7,084 nucleotides of DNA from a bacterium (GCA_021784265.1 JAJXTA010000137.1:1-7084); one strand, 5' to 3'. Shown: positions 1-6,334, numbered from the stretch's first letter. Program-made: numbers and translations. Notes: a model not told the origin generated them from the sequence alone.

Positions 1-1
1 C

Positions 2-559
2 CGCACGGCGATCCGTTCCGGGGCGCGGGATGCCCTCTGCCTCTACCGCCGCGACCAGGCGAACATGCCCGGGAGCCGCAAGGAGTTCGATAACGCCGTG
101 GAAGAGGGGGCGCGGTTCTCCTTCTTGGTCGCCCCGACCGCCGTCCGGGGCGACGCCACCGGCAAGGTCACGAGCGTGGAGTGCGTGCGGATGCAGCTCG
201 GGGCCCCGGATGCCAGCGGCCGCCGGCGGCCGGCCCCGATCGCGGGCTCGGCCTTCAGCGTGCCGGCCGACGTGGTGCTGGTGGCGTATGGGTTTGACCC
301 GGTCCAGTTTCCCAAATGGAACGACATGAGCCAAGTGGCCACCAACGAATGGGGCGCCGTGCGGGCCGATGAACAGCAGATGACCAACGTTCCCGGCGTG
401 TTCGCCGGTGGGGACTTGGTCCGGGGGCCCAGCTTGGTGGTCCACGCCGTGCGCGACGCCCGCAAAGCGGCCTTGGCCATCCATCGCCATCTCTTTGCCC
501 GCCGGGTGGGCGAACTGGGGCTGGCCCAGGGCGACCATCTCAGTTCGGATCCCCAGTAA
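2..559 (+). CDS. gltD: Glutamate synthase small subunit, C-terminal part (5' end outside window)
   Basis: This is the C-terminal 185 residues of GltD, the FAD- and NAD(P)H-binding subunit that passes electrons to the large subunit (GltB) so that glutamine and 2-oxoglutarate give two glutamates. The frame is open from base 2, before the first internal ATG (base 65). It reads RTAIRSGA, then YRRD and MPGSRKEF (residues 22-29), a hallmark stretch of GltD-type NAD(P)H-binding domains. LGAPDASGRRRP follows, then ADVVLVAYGF. The FAD-binding end motif GVFAGGD lies near bases 395-415, followed by RGPSLVVHAV and an alanine-rich helix. One small departure is DAR where DGR is common after the VVHA helix. 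Stop TAA is at 557-559. The outer-membrane protein gene starts five bases later, so the two probably share an mRNA. A related GltD-like oxidoreductase (for example an NfnB/PreT type) is possible, but the MPGSRKE and DASGRRRP motifs favour GltD. gltB and the promoter should lie to the left. Confidence 0.5.
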   Translation, partial: RTAIRSGARDALCLYRRDQANMPGSRKEFDNAVEEGARFSFLVAPTAVRGDATGKVTSVECVRMQLGAPDASGRRRPAPIAGSAFSVPADVVLVAYGFDPVQFPKWNDMSQVATNEWGAVRADEQQMTNVPGVFAGGDLVRGPSLVVHAVRDARKAALAIHRHLFARRVGELGLAQGDHLSSDPQ

Positions 560-564
560 TCACG

Positions 565-1821
565 ATGAACCGAAGGAGGCACCGTGGGCTGGGGTGGGCG
601 CTGTTGGGGGTCGTTGCTGGAGGCAGCCTGTGGGCGCAGCCGCCAGCGCCCGCCTCGGCTGCGGACCTGCAGGCTCTGTTCGGCACGCTCGAGGGTTTCG
701 TCCTCCAAACCGGCCAGACGGGCGTCGGCGCGATTGATCAGGCCTTTCGCAATTTCTACGCCAACCGGCCGGTCCCGGACTGGACTCGCATGACCCCGCA
801 GGAGTTCCTGCAGTTCGTGAACAACCAAGGCTTTGCGCAGACCTTGGCGCTGGCCAACCAGTTCCACATGACACTGCCCAACTTGCAGATCACCCTGCCC
901 GGGGCGGAGGTGGCGTTGGAAGACTTGAAACAAGGGCTCTACTACGAAGCGTTTCAGGCGGCGCTGGCCTCGGCGGGCACCAGCTTGGATTCGGTCCTGC
1001 GCACGGACCAAGCGTTGGGCAAGCTGACTCAGGCCGCCTACGCCATGGCCAATGCCAGCCCGGTCGCGCCCGGCGTCGAGCTCATGTTCAACACCATGCG
1101 CACCACCGTGCTGACGCTGGCCGCGCCGGTCGAGCCCCGCACCGTGGGCGCGCGCGAGGTTTCACGGGTGGGGCTCTTTGGCGAGAACACCAGCGTCGGG
1201 GGCGAGGCCTTCTACAGCAGCGCGAGCATCAGCGACCTCGGCGGGGGCTTGGACACTTACGGCCTGGACCTCAGTGGGACGGTGGGCGACCGGCTCCAAC
1301 TGCGCGTCTCGGTCCCGCTGACCCACGCCACCCTCCAGGGGTACCAGGAGACCTCCTACGGCTCCGACCTTTCGGTCAAATACTCGTTATTCGACGGCTT
1401 CGCCATCGGCGCCCACGGCAACTACCTCAGGTTCGAGGGCGATTTTGCCCAGGCCTACAACTGGCAGAGCGGGCCGTTTCTCGGCTATTACCACCGGTTT
1501 AACACCCTCTATTCGGTCTCGGTGGGGAGCATGGTCGATTACCTGATCCCCCAAACCGGCCCCAATACCTGGCTGGGGTCGGTCGGCGCCAACCTCGGGC
1601 TGAACTTGCGGGACGACATCGCCGTGAACCTTTACTACATGTACTTCCGCAACTTCAACTCGCCTGCCTTCCTCGACGCGGGCTGGCATGATGTGGGCGG
1701 GGACTTGGACTTTTCGTTCGGCTCCGGCGGCACCCTGGCGCTCGGGGCCAAGACGAGCCTGGGTTACAGCTTGTTCGAGTCCGACTGGCTGGTCTATCTG
1801 GGCGTGGGCTGGAAGTTCTAA
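565..1821 (+). CDS. Uncharacterised outer-membrane beta-barrel protein with helical N-terminal domain
   Basis: I do not recognise the family of this 418-residue protein. Residues 1-24 look like a signal peptide: basic MNRRRHR, a hydrophobic core WALLGVVAGG, and likely cleavage after SLWA (A24) or after ASA (30-32). Residues about 33-185 are rich in predicted helix (DLQALFGTLEGF, TPQEFLQFVNN, LEDLKQGLYYEAF). From about 200 to the end the pattern changes to alternating aromatic/hydrophobic strands with Gly/Asp/Asn turns (LQLRVSVPLTH, SDLSVKYSLF, AVNLYYMYF, LALGAKTSLGY). It closes on YLGVGWKF, a C-terminal Phe typical of barrels inserted by the BAM machinery. About 10-12 strands fit in 220 residues. 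ATG565 gives the charged signal-peptide N-region but has no clear Shine-Dalgarno. It lies five bases after the gltD stop, so translation may be coupled. A channel or surface protein serving nitrogen uptake is inferred from position only. Confidence 0.5.
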   Translation: MNRRRHRGLGWALLGVVAGGSLWAQPPAPASAADLQALFGTLEGFVLQTGQTGVGAIDQAFRNFYANRPVPDWTRMTPQEFLQFVNNQGFAQTLALANQFHMTLPNLQITLPGAEVALEDLKQGLYYEAFQAALASAGTSLDSVLRTDQALGKLTQAAYAMANASPVAPGVELMFNTMRTTVLTLAAPVEPRTVGAREVSRVGLFGENTSVGGEAFYSSASISDLGGGLDTYGLDLSGTVGDRLQLRVSVPLTHATLQGYQETSYGSDLSVKYSLFDGFAIGAHGNYLRFEGDFAQAYNWQSGPFLGYYHRFNTLYSVSVGSMVDYLIPQTGPNTWLGSVGANLGLNLRDDIAVNLYYMYFRNFNSPAFLDAGWHDVGGDLDFSFGSGGTLALGAKTSLGYSLFESDWLVYLGVGWKF

Positions 1822-3608
1822 CGCCCTCCGCGGGCGCGGAAGTAGAGCCACAACCCCAGGAAGACCAACACCTGGAGCAGCACGAAGCCGGCGATCAACG
1901 GGACCAAGCGAAAGCGGCTCTTCCAGAGCTGGGGCGGCCGCAGTCGTTCGTGCCGGTGGGTGAGCACGACCTTCTCGTAATCGTCCAGCTCCGCGCGCAG
2001 TGCCGCCGCCGAGGGGTAGCGGTTGGCGGGCTCACGCTCCAGGGCGTGGAGGATGATTTCCTCCAGCACCGGCGTCAGCTTCGCGTTGACCTTGCGCGGC
2101 GCGCCGGGGTCCCCGGTCAAGCGGGAGTTCATGACGACGTAAGGGTTCTCTCCCTCGAACGGGACCGCGCCGGTGGCCATTTCGTAGAGGATGGCGCCCA
2201 GGCTGTAGATGTCGGTGCGCTCATCGCCCCGCTTGCCCGTCACTTGCTCGGGCGCCATGTAATCGGGGGTGCCCATGGCGGGGGTGAAGCCCACGAACGT
2301 CATGCGGCGGGACTGGGCGGACTTGGCGATGCCGAAGTCCATGATCCGCAAACTCCCATCGTTGCAGAGCATGATGTTTTGGGGTTTGAGGTCGCGATGC
2401 ACCACGCCGTGACCGTGGAGGTATTCCAAGCCCTCGCAAATGCGACTGGCGATCTTCACCGCATCGGGCTCCGGCAGCGGGCGCACCTGGCGCAGGAGTT
2501 CATCCAAGGTCTGGCCCTCGAGGTACTCCATGACAATGTAGGGCCGGCTCTTCTCCTCCTCGACCGGAATGATCTTGAGCAGGGAAGGGTGATCCAACGA
2601 TTTACCGATGGCTTCCTCCCGTTCAAAACGGGAGAACGCGGCCGGATCGCTCTCGAACTTCATCAAGGGCACCTTCACCGCCACCACCTCGCTGCGCTTC
2701 AGGTCGGTCGCCTTGTAGATGCAGGCCATGCCGCTGCGGCTGAGGCATTCGCCGATGGCAAAGCGGCGGTCCAACAGGGTGCCCTCCTTCAGGTCCTGGT
2801 CGGGCCGGGCCGCCGCCGCCTCCTGCCGGACGGTCGCCCCGCGATAGGAGAGCACCTTCTCGACCCGGTCAATCCGCAGGATTTGGCAGGAAACATTGTC
2901 CTCGGCCTGGCGCTTCTCGACCAGAGCTTGCAGACGGCGGCAGGCCTCCGCCGGCGCGGCGTGGCTGACCGCGTCCAGCAGTTCGGCGTCGGTCACCGAG
3001 CCGTACAGGCCATCGGTGCAGTGCACCAGGCAGTCGCCGTCGAAGAGGACTTGGGTGAGGGTGTCGAAGCGGCAGATCGGGGCGGTTCCCAGACTGCGGG
3101 TCAGCAGGGACCGCAGCGGGCTGGTCATCGCGTGGCGCTCGGCCACCAGCCGGTGCTTCAATTGGAAGCCAACGTAGCTGTGGTCGGTCGTGAGTTGCTG
3201 GAGGGTGCCGCCGTGGACGAGGTACACCCGCGTATCCCCGACGTAGCCAATGGTGGCTTCGTTGTTGCGCAGCAGCGCCACGGTAAGCGTGGTCGCCATC
3301 CGCCCTTCGATGTTGTGCTGCAGCGAATCGTCGTACACGGCCCGACTAGCGGCGTCGAAGACCCGGCGCAAGAGCTTGCGCGGCGGCGCCTCCGCTTCGG
3401 CGAGCGGGACGGCGGCGAGGACGGCCTGCACCGCCAGTTGGCTGGCCACTTCGCCCCGCCGCTGGCCGCCCACACCATCCGCGATCACCGCCACGGCGCC
3501 GCGTTCCCGCCGCTCCTCGGGCCCTTCCGGCCGCCAGAAGCCGATGCAATCCTCGTTGTGCGGCCGCACGGGTCCGGCGATGGAGAATCCCGCGTAAGTT
3601 ACTTCCAT
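1818..3608 (-). CDS. Bifunctional PP2C-type phosphatase / Ser-Thr protein kinase, C-terminally membrane anchored
   Basis: A 596-residue fusion that should both phosphorylate and dephosphorylate Ser/Thr. Residues 1-247 are a PP2C (PPM) phosphatase: VRPHNED with metal ligand D20, IADGVGG with D44, YVGDTRVY (122-129), QLTTDHS, LTRSLGT, CTDG with D199 and EDN with D237. Residues about 280-545 are a Hanks-type kinase: VAVK with K312, probable helix-C glutamate E331, VHRDLKPQN (403-411, catalytic D406), DFG (424-426), GTPDYMAPE (446-454), D466 in TDIYSLG and R530. The glycine loop is degenerate: GECLSRSG (286-293) lacks the GxGxxG spacing. One transmembrane helix lies at about 568-590, followed by the short basic tail RARGGR, so both catalytic domains should face the cytoplasm. 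ATG3608 is kept because PP2C motif 1 follows at once; no good Shine-Dalgarno precedes it. Proteobacterial relatives with this architecture are, from memory, linked to nitrate/nitrite assimilation genes. Its substrate is unknown. Confidence 0.5.
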   Translation of the reverse strand: MEVTYAGFSIAGPVRPHNEDCIGFWRPEGPEERRERGAVAVIADGVGGQRRGEVASQLAVQAVLAAVPLAEAEAPPRKLLRRVFDAASRAVYDDSLQHNIEGRMATTLTVALLRNNEATIGYVGDTRVYLVHGGTLQQLTTDHSYVGFQLKHRLVAERHAMTSPLRSLLTRSLGTAPICRFDTLTQVLFDGDCLVHCTDGLYGSVTDAELLDAVSHAAPAEACRRLQALVEKRQAEDNVSCQILRIDRVEKVLSYRGATVRQEAAAARPDQDLKEGTLLDRRFAIGECLSRSGMACIYKATDLKRSEVVAVKVPLMKFESDPAAFSRFEREEAIGKSLDHPSLLKIIPVEEEKSRPYIVMEYLEGQTLDELLRQVRPLPEPDAVKIASRICEGLEYLHGHGVVHRDLKPQNIMLCNDGSLRIMDFGIAKSAQSRRMTFVGFTPAMGTPDYMAPEQVTGKRGDERTDIYSLGAILYEMATGAVPFEGENPYVVMNSRLTGDPGAPRKVNAKLTPVLEEIILHALEREPANRYPSAAALRAELDDYEKVVLTHRHERLRPPQLWKSRFRLVPLIAGFVLLQVLVFLGLWLYFRARGGR

Positions 3609-3629
3609 AATCTAGTCAGCGGCAACAAC

Positions 3630-3649
3630 CCGGGCGCCCTAGCGCCCGG
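3630..3649. repeat. Perfect 8-bp hairpin just upstream of the phosphatase-kinase gene
   Basis: CCGGGCGC (3630-3637) and GCGCCCGG (3642-3649) pair perfectly around the four-base loop CCTA. It begins 21 bases before the start codon of the phosphatase-kinase gene, read on the minus strand. If transcription starts upstream, this stable GC hairpin would sit in the 5' leader near the ribosome-binding region. There is no T-run on either side, so it is not a normal terminator. It may belong to the hairpin cluster that continues to the right. Confidence 0.5.
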
Positions 3650-3673
3650 CGGCGGCGTGTCCGTTTAGCGCCG

Positions 3674-3716
3674 CAGGCTTCCAAGCCTGACGCGTCGCGG
3701 ATTGCCCAATCCGCGA
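3674..3716. repeat. Tandem pair of REP-like hairpins
   Basis: There are two perfect hairpins side by side. The first is CAGGCTT (3674-3680), loop CC, AAGCCTG (3683-3689). After five bases, the second has 10-base arms TCGCGGATTG (3695-3704), loop CC, CAATCCGCGA (3707-3716). Both have a TT(G)-CC-(C)AA centre, so they look like two members of one class of short palindrome. Paired, closely spaced palindromes between genes resemble REP/BIME elements, and I recall similar hairpins as common in verrucomicrobial genomes. Assigning them to a dispersed family is inference. No T-run follows, so a simple terminator role is unlikely. Confidence 0.5.
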
Positions 3717-4085
3717 GCCGTGGCCCCGCCCACGCGCTGCCGGCCTGGAAGTCGCCGATGGGCGCGCTCGCTCCCGCTCGCTCGGCCCGTTGGGCCTTGC
3801 CTCAGCTTCGTTCCGGCAAGCCCTCTCGCCGCAGCCCAGGCGGCTCGCGTCCGCCGCTTGGGAACCTCGAGTTGCAAGGCGGCGACCCGACACTAACCGC
3901 ATTCCCGGTGGCGCCCTTCGGGCGCGGACGGTCTCCTTGAGGGTTGCCTCGCTGGCCGGGGTTGTCAACGGCAACCGCCTGTCGGCGGGAGCCACCCGCG
4001 GGTAGCCGTCATCCTCGGCGTACGGGGACATGAGAGCCCGCCCGGGGTCGGAGTGCGCGGAACGGGGTGCGGAACGCGGGGAAGC
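3717..4085. other. Non-coding GC-rich intergenic stretch with small inverted and direct repeats
   Basis: I see no gene here. Open frames on both strands translate to Arg/Ala/Gly/Pro-rich low-complexity peptides with no start signals, as expected from very GC-rich DNA. The stretch contains a 9-base direct repeat CGCTCGCTC (3765-3773 and 3775-3783). Several short inverted repeats are also present: GGCCC-GTT-GGGCC (3784-3796), CTTGCC/GGCAAG (3796-3801 and 3815-3820) and GCGCCC-TTC-GGGCGC (3911-3925). With the hairpins immediately to the left, it could be one dispersed intergenic element. The promoter of the phosphatase-kinase gene should lie here or closer to that gene, but I cannot point to a convincing one. 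Confidence 0.5.
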
Positions 4086-4119
4086 AAAACGGCTGGCCGT
4101 GGGCACCCACGGCCAGCCG
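4086..4119 (-). terminator. Rho-independent terminator of the APC permease gene
   Basis: This is a 14-bp perfect stem (4090-4103 with 4106-4119, centre CA at 4104-4105) lying 17 bases beyond the permease stop codon. Read on the minus strand, the stem is followed at once by GTTTTGCTTCC, whose T-run comes from the AAAA at 4086-4089. A long GC-rich stem plus T-run is the standard intrinsic terminator. It separates the permease transcript from the phosphatase-kinase gene downstream on the same strand, so the two are probably not one operon. Confidence 0.5.
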
Positions 4120-4136
4120 CGTCGCGTCGCATCGCC

Positions 4137-5966
4137 TTAGGCGATCGCCCCCTCCGGCTTGCGGGAAAGAAGAATCTCGCGCCCTTTGCGCTTGCTGGAC
4201 TGAGTGAAGTACCAGACTCCATACAGGCCCCAGACGGCGGCTACCCCCAGCGCCACATACGGTTCTTTCCAACTCATGCCGGCGACCGAGAAGGGCCCGA
4301 TCAAGTAGAACAACATACAGAGCAGGTTGGCGACCAGGCCGAACACCGGCACCACCACGTGCTTGAAGGTGTTGAAGCTGTGATGCTCGCGGAAGGCGAT
4401 GATGGCCACCACGTTGGTGAGCATGTAGAGCAGGAAGGTGCCGAAGTTGCTCGCCAAGGTGACGATTAACATGCTCTGCGGGATTTTGGCCGCCGTGTCG
4501 TGACCGATGATCCCGAAGCTATACCAGAGGTTCTGCGGCAGTCCCTTGATGGTGTCGGCCGTCAACGCCGCCCCGCCGCAGAAGTAGAACAACACCGAGA
4601 AGATGCCAATCGCCGCCGAGATGCCGGCGAGGGTCCAGATGGCGCGGTGGGGTGTCAGCCGGGAACCGTGCAACAGCCCGAAATGCGCCGCCAACTCCTC
4701 ATCCCGCCCCATGGCGTAAGTCACGCGCGCCCCGGTGTTGATGCAGGAGAGAGTCGTGCCAATCAGCGCCAGGAAGACGGTGAAGGCCTCGACCAACATG
4801 AAGGCCTTGCCCGCCGCCGGGCTCCCGAACAACCAGGTCCCGACGATCACCATCATATCCCCAATCGGCGCGGCGGAGCCTGCGGCCGTGGTCATGGTGT
4901 AGCCGCTGTTGAGAAAGTAATTGGCGGCGAAGTACTCCAGCAGGTAGCAGATCGCCCCTTGGATCACCAACGAGAGCAGCACCGCCCGGGGAATGTCCCG
5001 CTTGGGATTCTTGGCTTCCTCGCCCATCGCGGTGACCGACTCGAAGCCCACCAGGATCAAGATGGCGATGCAGGCTTGGATGATCACGTAGCTGAAGCCA
5101 TGCGGCGCCACCACCGCGCTGGCGCTGGTGTGAAACTCGAACGTATCCGCCGGGTTCTTCGGGTCCGCCCCTTTGTCCAGCGCCAGCTCGGGGGCGTACG
5201 AGAGGGTGAAGGGTTTGGGGGTCTTGCCGTCCGCCGCCATCTCGAACACGTAGTTGCCGTCCTTGTCCTTCACCGGGTGACCGTCCTTGTCGTTGGCGAT
5301 CACGGCGTTGACCGGCACCCCGTCGGGATTGAGCGTGTAGCCGGTGGAGCCGTGCGGGTGGTTGGCGCGATAGGCGATGGCGAACGCGGCGAAAACCACC
5401 AAGGCGGTGATTTGGATCACATTAATGGCGATGTTGACCGAGGTGGCCCCCGTCACGCCGCGGAAGGCGATATAGGCGACGCCAAAGGCGAACACCACGC
5501 AGAACAGGATCATGAACAGCGGGCTGGGCACCGCCGAGCTAAAGATGGCCGGCCAGAGCTGGCCGAGCAAGTAACCGGCCAACAGGGCGGTCACCCCCAC
5601 CATTACCCCGGGATAGATCCAGTAATAGAGATGGCTGGCCCACCCGATGACAAACTTGGCCAAGCGGGCGAAGCGGAAGGCCCCCGTCTTGTTAATGAAC
5701 GCTTGTTCGGCGAAAACATAGGAGGAGCCGGCCCCGGGGTAGAGCTTGGACAGCTCGGCGTAAGAGATGGCGGTGGCGAAGCAGAGGGCTAAGGCCGCGA
5801 CAATCCCGAACCACATGGCGCTCCCGGCCATGGGCGCCCCGTAGAGGCATTGCTGGGCGAAGGTCAGCCACAAAAACGCCCCCGGGGCGATCAACGCCAT
5901 CGCGTTCATCGTCAGGCCGGTCAGACCCAACGTGGGTTTCATTGAGGTTGGAGTGTTCGCTGCCAT
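4137..5966 (-). CDS. APC-superfamily amino acid permease with large extracytoplasmic insertion
   Basis: A 609-residue inner-membrane secondary transporter of the amino acid-polyamine-organocation superfamily. Twelve hydrophobic segments can be drawn, at about residues 15-38, 50-71, 104-134, 149-170, 176-199, 290-312, 327-350, 388-409, 441-463, 497-524, 536-558 and 567-588. The strongest family signature is GFESVTAMGEEAKNPKRD (307-324), running from TM6 into the next loop. YAELSKLYPGAGSSYVF (69-85) after TM2 and ALIAPGAFLW in TM1 are also APC-like. Residues 200-288, between TM5 and TM6, form a hydrophilic insertion with two DKDG motifs (226-229, 234-237), on the outer face by normal topology. 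The substrate cannot be read from sequence; an amino acid or amine is likely. ATG5966 is chosen although no Shine-Dalgarno is visible. A TTG at 6077 would add 37 non-membrane residues and lies inside the sigma-54 promoter. ATG5942 (M9) is another option. Confidence 0.5.
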   Translation of the reverse strand: MAANTPTSMKPTLGLTGLTMNAMALIAPGAFLWLTFAQQCLYGAPMAGSAMWFGIVAALALCFATAISYAELSKLYPGAGSSYVFAEQAFINKTGAFRFARLAKFVIGWASHLYYWIYPGVMVGVTALLAGYLLGQLWPAIFSSAVPSPLFMILFCVVFAFGVAYIAFRGVTGATSVNIAINVIQITALVVFAAFAIAYRANHPHGSTGYTLNPDGVPVNAVIANDKDGHPVKDKDGNYVFEMAADGKTPKPFTLSYAPELALDKGADPKNPADTFEFHTSASAVVAPHGFSYVIIQACIAILILVGFESVTAMGEEAKNPKRDIPRAVLLSLVIQGAICYLLEYFAANYFLNSGYTMTTAAGSAAPIGDMMVIVGTWLFGSPAAGKAFMLVEAFTVFLALIGTTLSCINTGARVTYAMGRDEELAAHFGLLHGSRLTPHRAIWTLAGISAAIGIFSVLFYFCGGAALTADTIKGLPQNLWYSFGIIGHDTAAKIPQSMLIVTLASNFGTFLLYMLTNVVAIIAFREHHSFNTFKHVVVPVFGLVANLLCMLFYLIGPFSVAGMSWKEPYVALGVAAVWGLYGVWYFTQSSKRKGREILLSRKPEGAIA

Positions 5967-6003
5967 AGTAGTGTCGTGCCAGTTGGTTTCAGTCAGTGTC
6001 GCC

Positions 6004-6039
6004 CCGCCCGCGGCCAGCCACAGAGGCTGGCTCGGGTGG
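6004..6039 (-). other. Leader-RNA hairpin upstream of the permease gene
   Basis: GCCAGCC (6013-6019) and GGCTGGC (6025-6031) form a perfect 7-bp stem around a 5-base loop. An outer stem of about seven pairs (6004-6010 with 6033-6039, one G-U) extends it across a small internal loop. It falls between the predicted sigma-54 start site (about 6050) and the permease start codon, so it would form near the 5' end of the mRNA. No T-run follows on the minus strand, which makes a terminator unlikely. It may affect mRNA stability or translation, or be incidental in GC-rich DNA. Confidence 0.5.
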
Positions 6040-6060
6040 CGACTATCGAGAGCGGGCTTC

Positions 6061-6076
6061 AGCAACCGCTGTGCCA
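6061..6076 (-). promoter_or_regulatory. Sigma-54 (RpoN) -24/-12 promoter for the permease gene
   Basis: Read on the minus strand from 6076 to 6061 the sequence is TGGCACAGCGGTTGCT. Against the consensus TGGCACG-N4-TTGC(A/T) it has one mismatch (A for the last G of the -24 box). The invariant GG and GC are exactly ten bases apart. The start site would be near 6050, leaving a leader of about 84 bases. Sigma-54 promoters need an AAA+ activator such as NtrC, which suggests nitrogen control of the permease. Confidence 0.5.
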
Positions 6077-6222
6077 AACGCTAAACCTCACGGGTACAAC
6101 CTCGCCCCCGCTTCGCGCCCCAACTCATGAATGGACTGAGCGATTCTTCTTTAACCAGCTTGCGCAGAAATCGACACCGCCCGGGTCACCCGTGGTGGCC
6201 CCCACCGGCCCACGCCGGGGCC

Positions 6223-6253
6223 GTCGAGGTTGCTCAAATCGCGACAACCCGAC
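6223..6253. promoter_or_regulatory. Candidate operator: bulged inverted repeat between the two promoters
   Basis: GTCGAGGTTG (6223-6232) and CAACCCGAC (6245-6253) are inverted copies except for one extra A in the left arm, with a 12-base spacer. The centre lies about 155 bp upstream of the predicted amt start and about 190 bp upstream of the predicted permease start. That distance suits a shared enhancer for sigma-54 activators. It does not match the known NtrC consensus, so the call is tentative. Confidence 0.5.
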
Positions 6254-6304
6254 AGAAAAGCGCCAGCGCCGCGCCGCCTGTCAGTGAACGCAGTGGTGGG
6301 CGGG

Positions 6305-6334
6305 CATGCTCGCAAGTAATTGTGCCGCAGCATG
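6305..6334. promoter_or_regulatory. Candidate operator: spaced inverted repeat upstream of amt
   Basis: CATGCT (6305-6310) and AGCATG (6329-6334) are perfect inverted arms separated by 18 bases. The spacer is locally AT-richer and carries CAAGTAATTG, itself an inverted CAA/TTG pair. The centre is about 75 bp upstream of the predicted amt start site. It could be a regulator-binding site for the amt promoter, but six-base arms this far apart can arise by chance. Confidence 0.5.

Noticed and set aside
573..586. Strong Shine-Dalgarno AAGGAGG followed by GTG at 584 inside the barrel gene's signal peptide
   Set aside because: The GTG is out of frame with the barrel protein and gives a 69-residue peptide without features. 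The AAGGAGG simply encodes the Arg-rich start of the signal peptide.
43..1011. Long open frame on the minus strand (322 codons) opposite gltD and the barrel gene
   Set aside because: Its translation is low-complexity Arg/Ala/Ser/Pro-rich with no family motif, and it lies opposite two well-supported genes; typical of GC-rich antisense frames.
1950..3668. 572-codon open frame on the plus strand opposite the PP2C-kinase gene
   Set aside because: It is the antisense shadow of a gene with every kinase and phosphatase motif in place; its own product is His/Gly/Ala-rich without domains.
3765..3783. Direct repeat CGCTCGCTC as the start of a CRISPR or tandem-repeat array
   Set aside because: Only two 9-base copies one base apart, with no further units or spacers.
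3911..3925. GCGCCC-TTC-GGGCGC hairpin as a terminator
   Set aside because: No T-run follows on either strand and no gene ends nearby.
3639..4272. Several overlapping open frames of 60-155 codons on both strands in the kinase-permease gap
   Set aside because: All are Arg/Ala/Pro-rich, overlap hairpins or the terminator, and have no start signals or recognisable domains.
4500..5792. 430-codon open frame on the plus strand opposite the permease
   Set aside because: The peptide is highly charged, His/Arg/Glu-rich and repetitive, as expected from reading a hydrophobic transporter gene backwards.
5966..5981. A perfect -24 box TGGCACG on the minus strand right before the permease start (5975-5981)
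   Set aside because: The -12 position lacks the required GC (it reads TACTA), and the site would overlap the start codon; the match at 6061-6076 is far better.
5967..6077. Longer permease from a TTG start at 6077 (646 residues)
   Set aside because: The extra 37 residues are not membrane-like or conserved-looking, and the TTG lies inside the sigma-54 promoter, upstream of the predicted transcript start.
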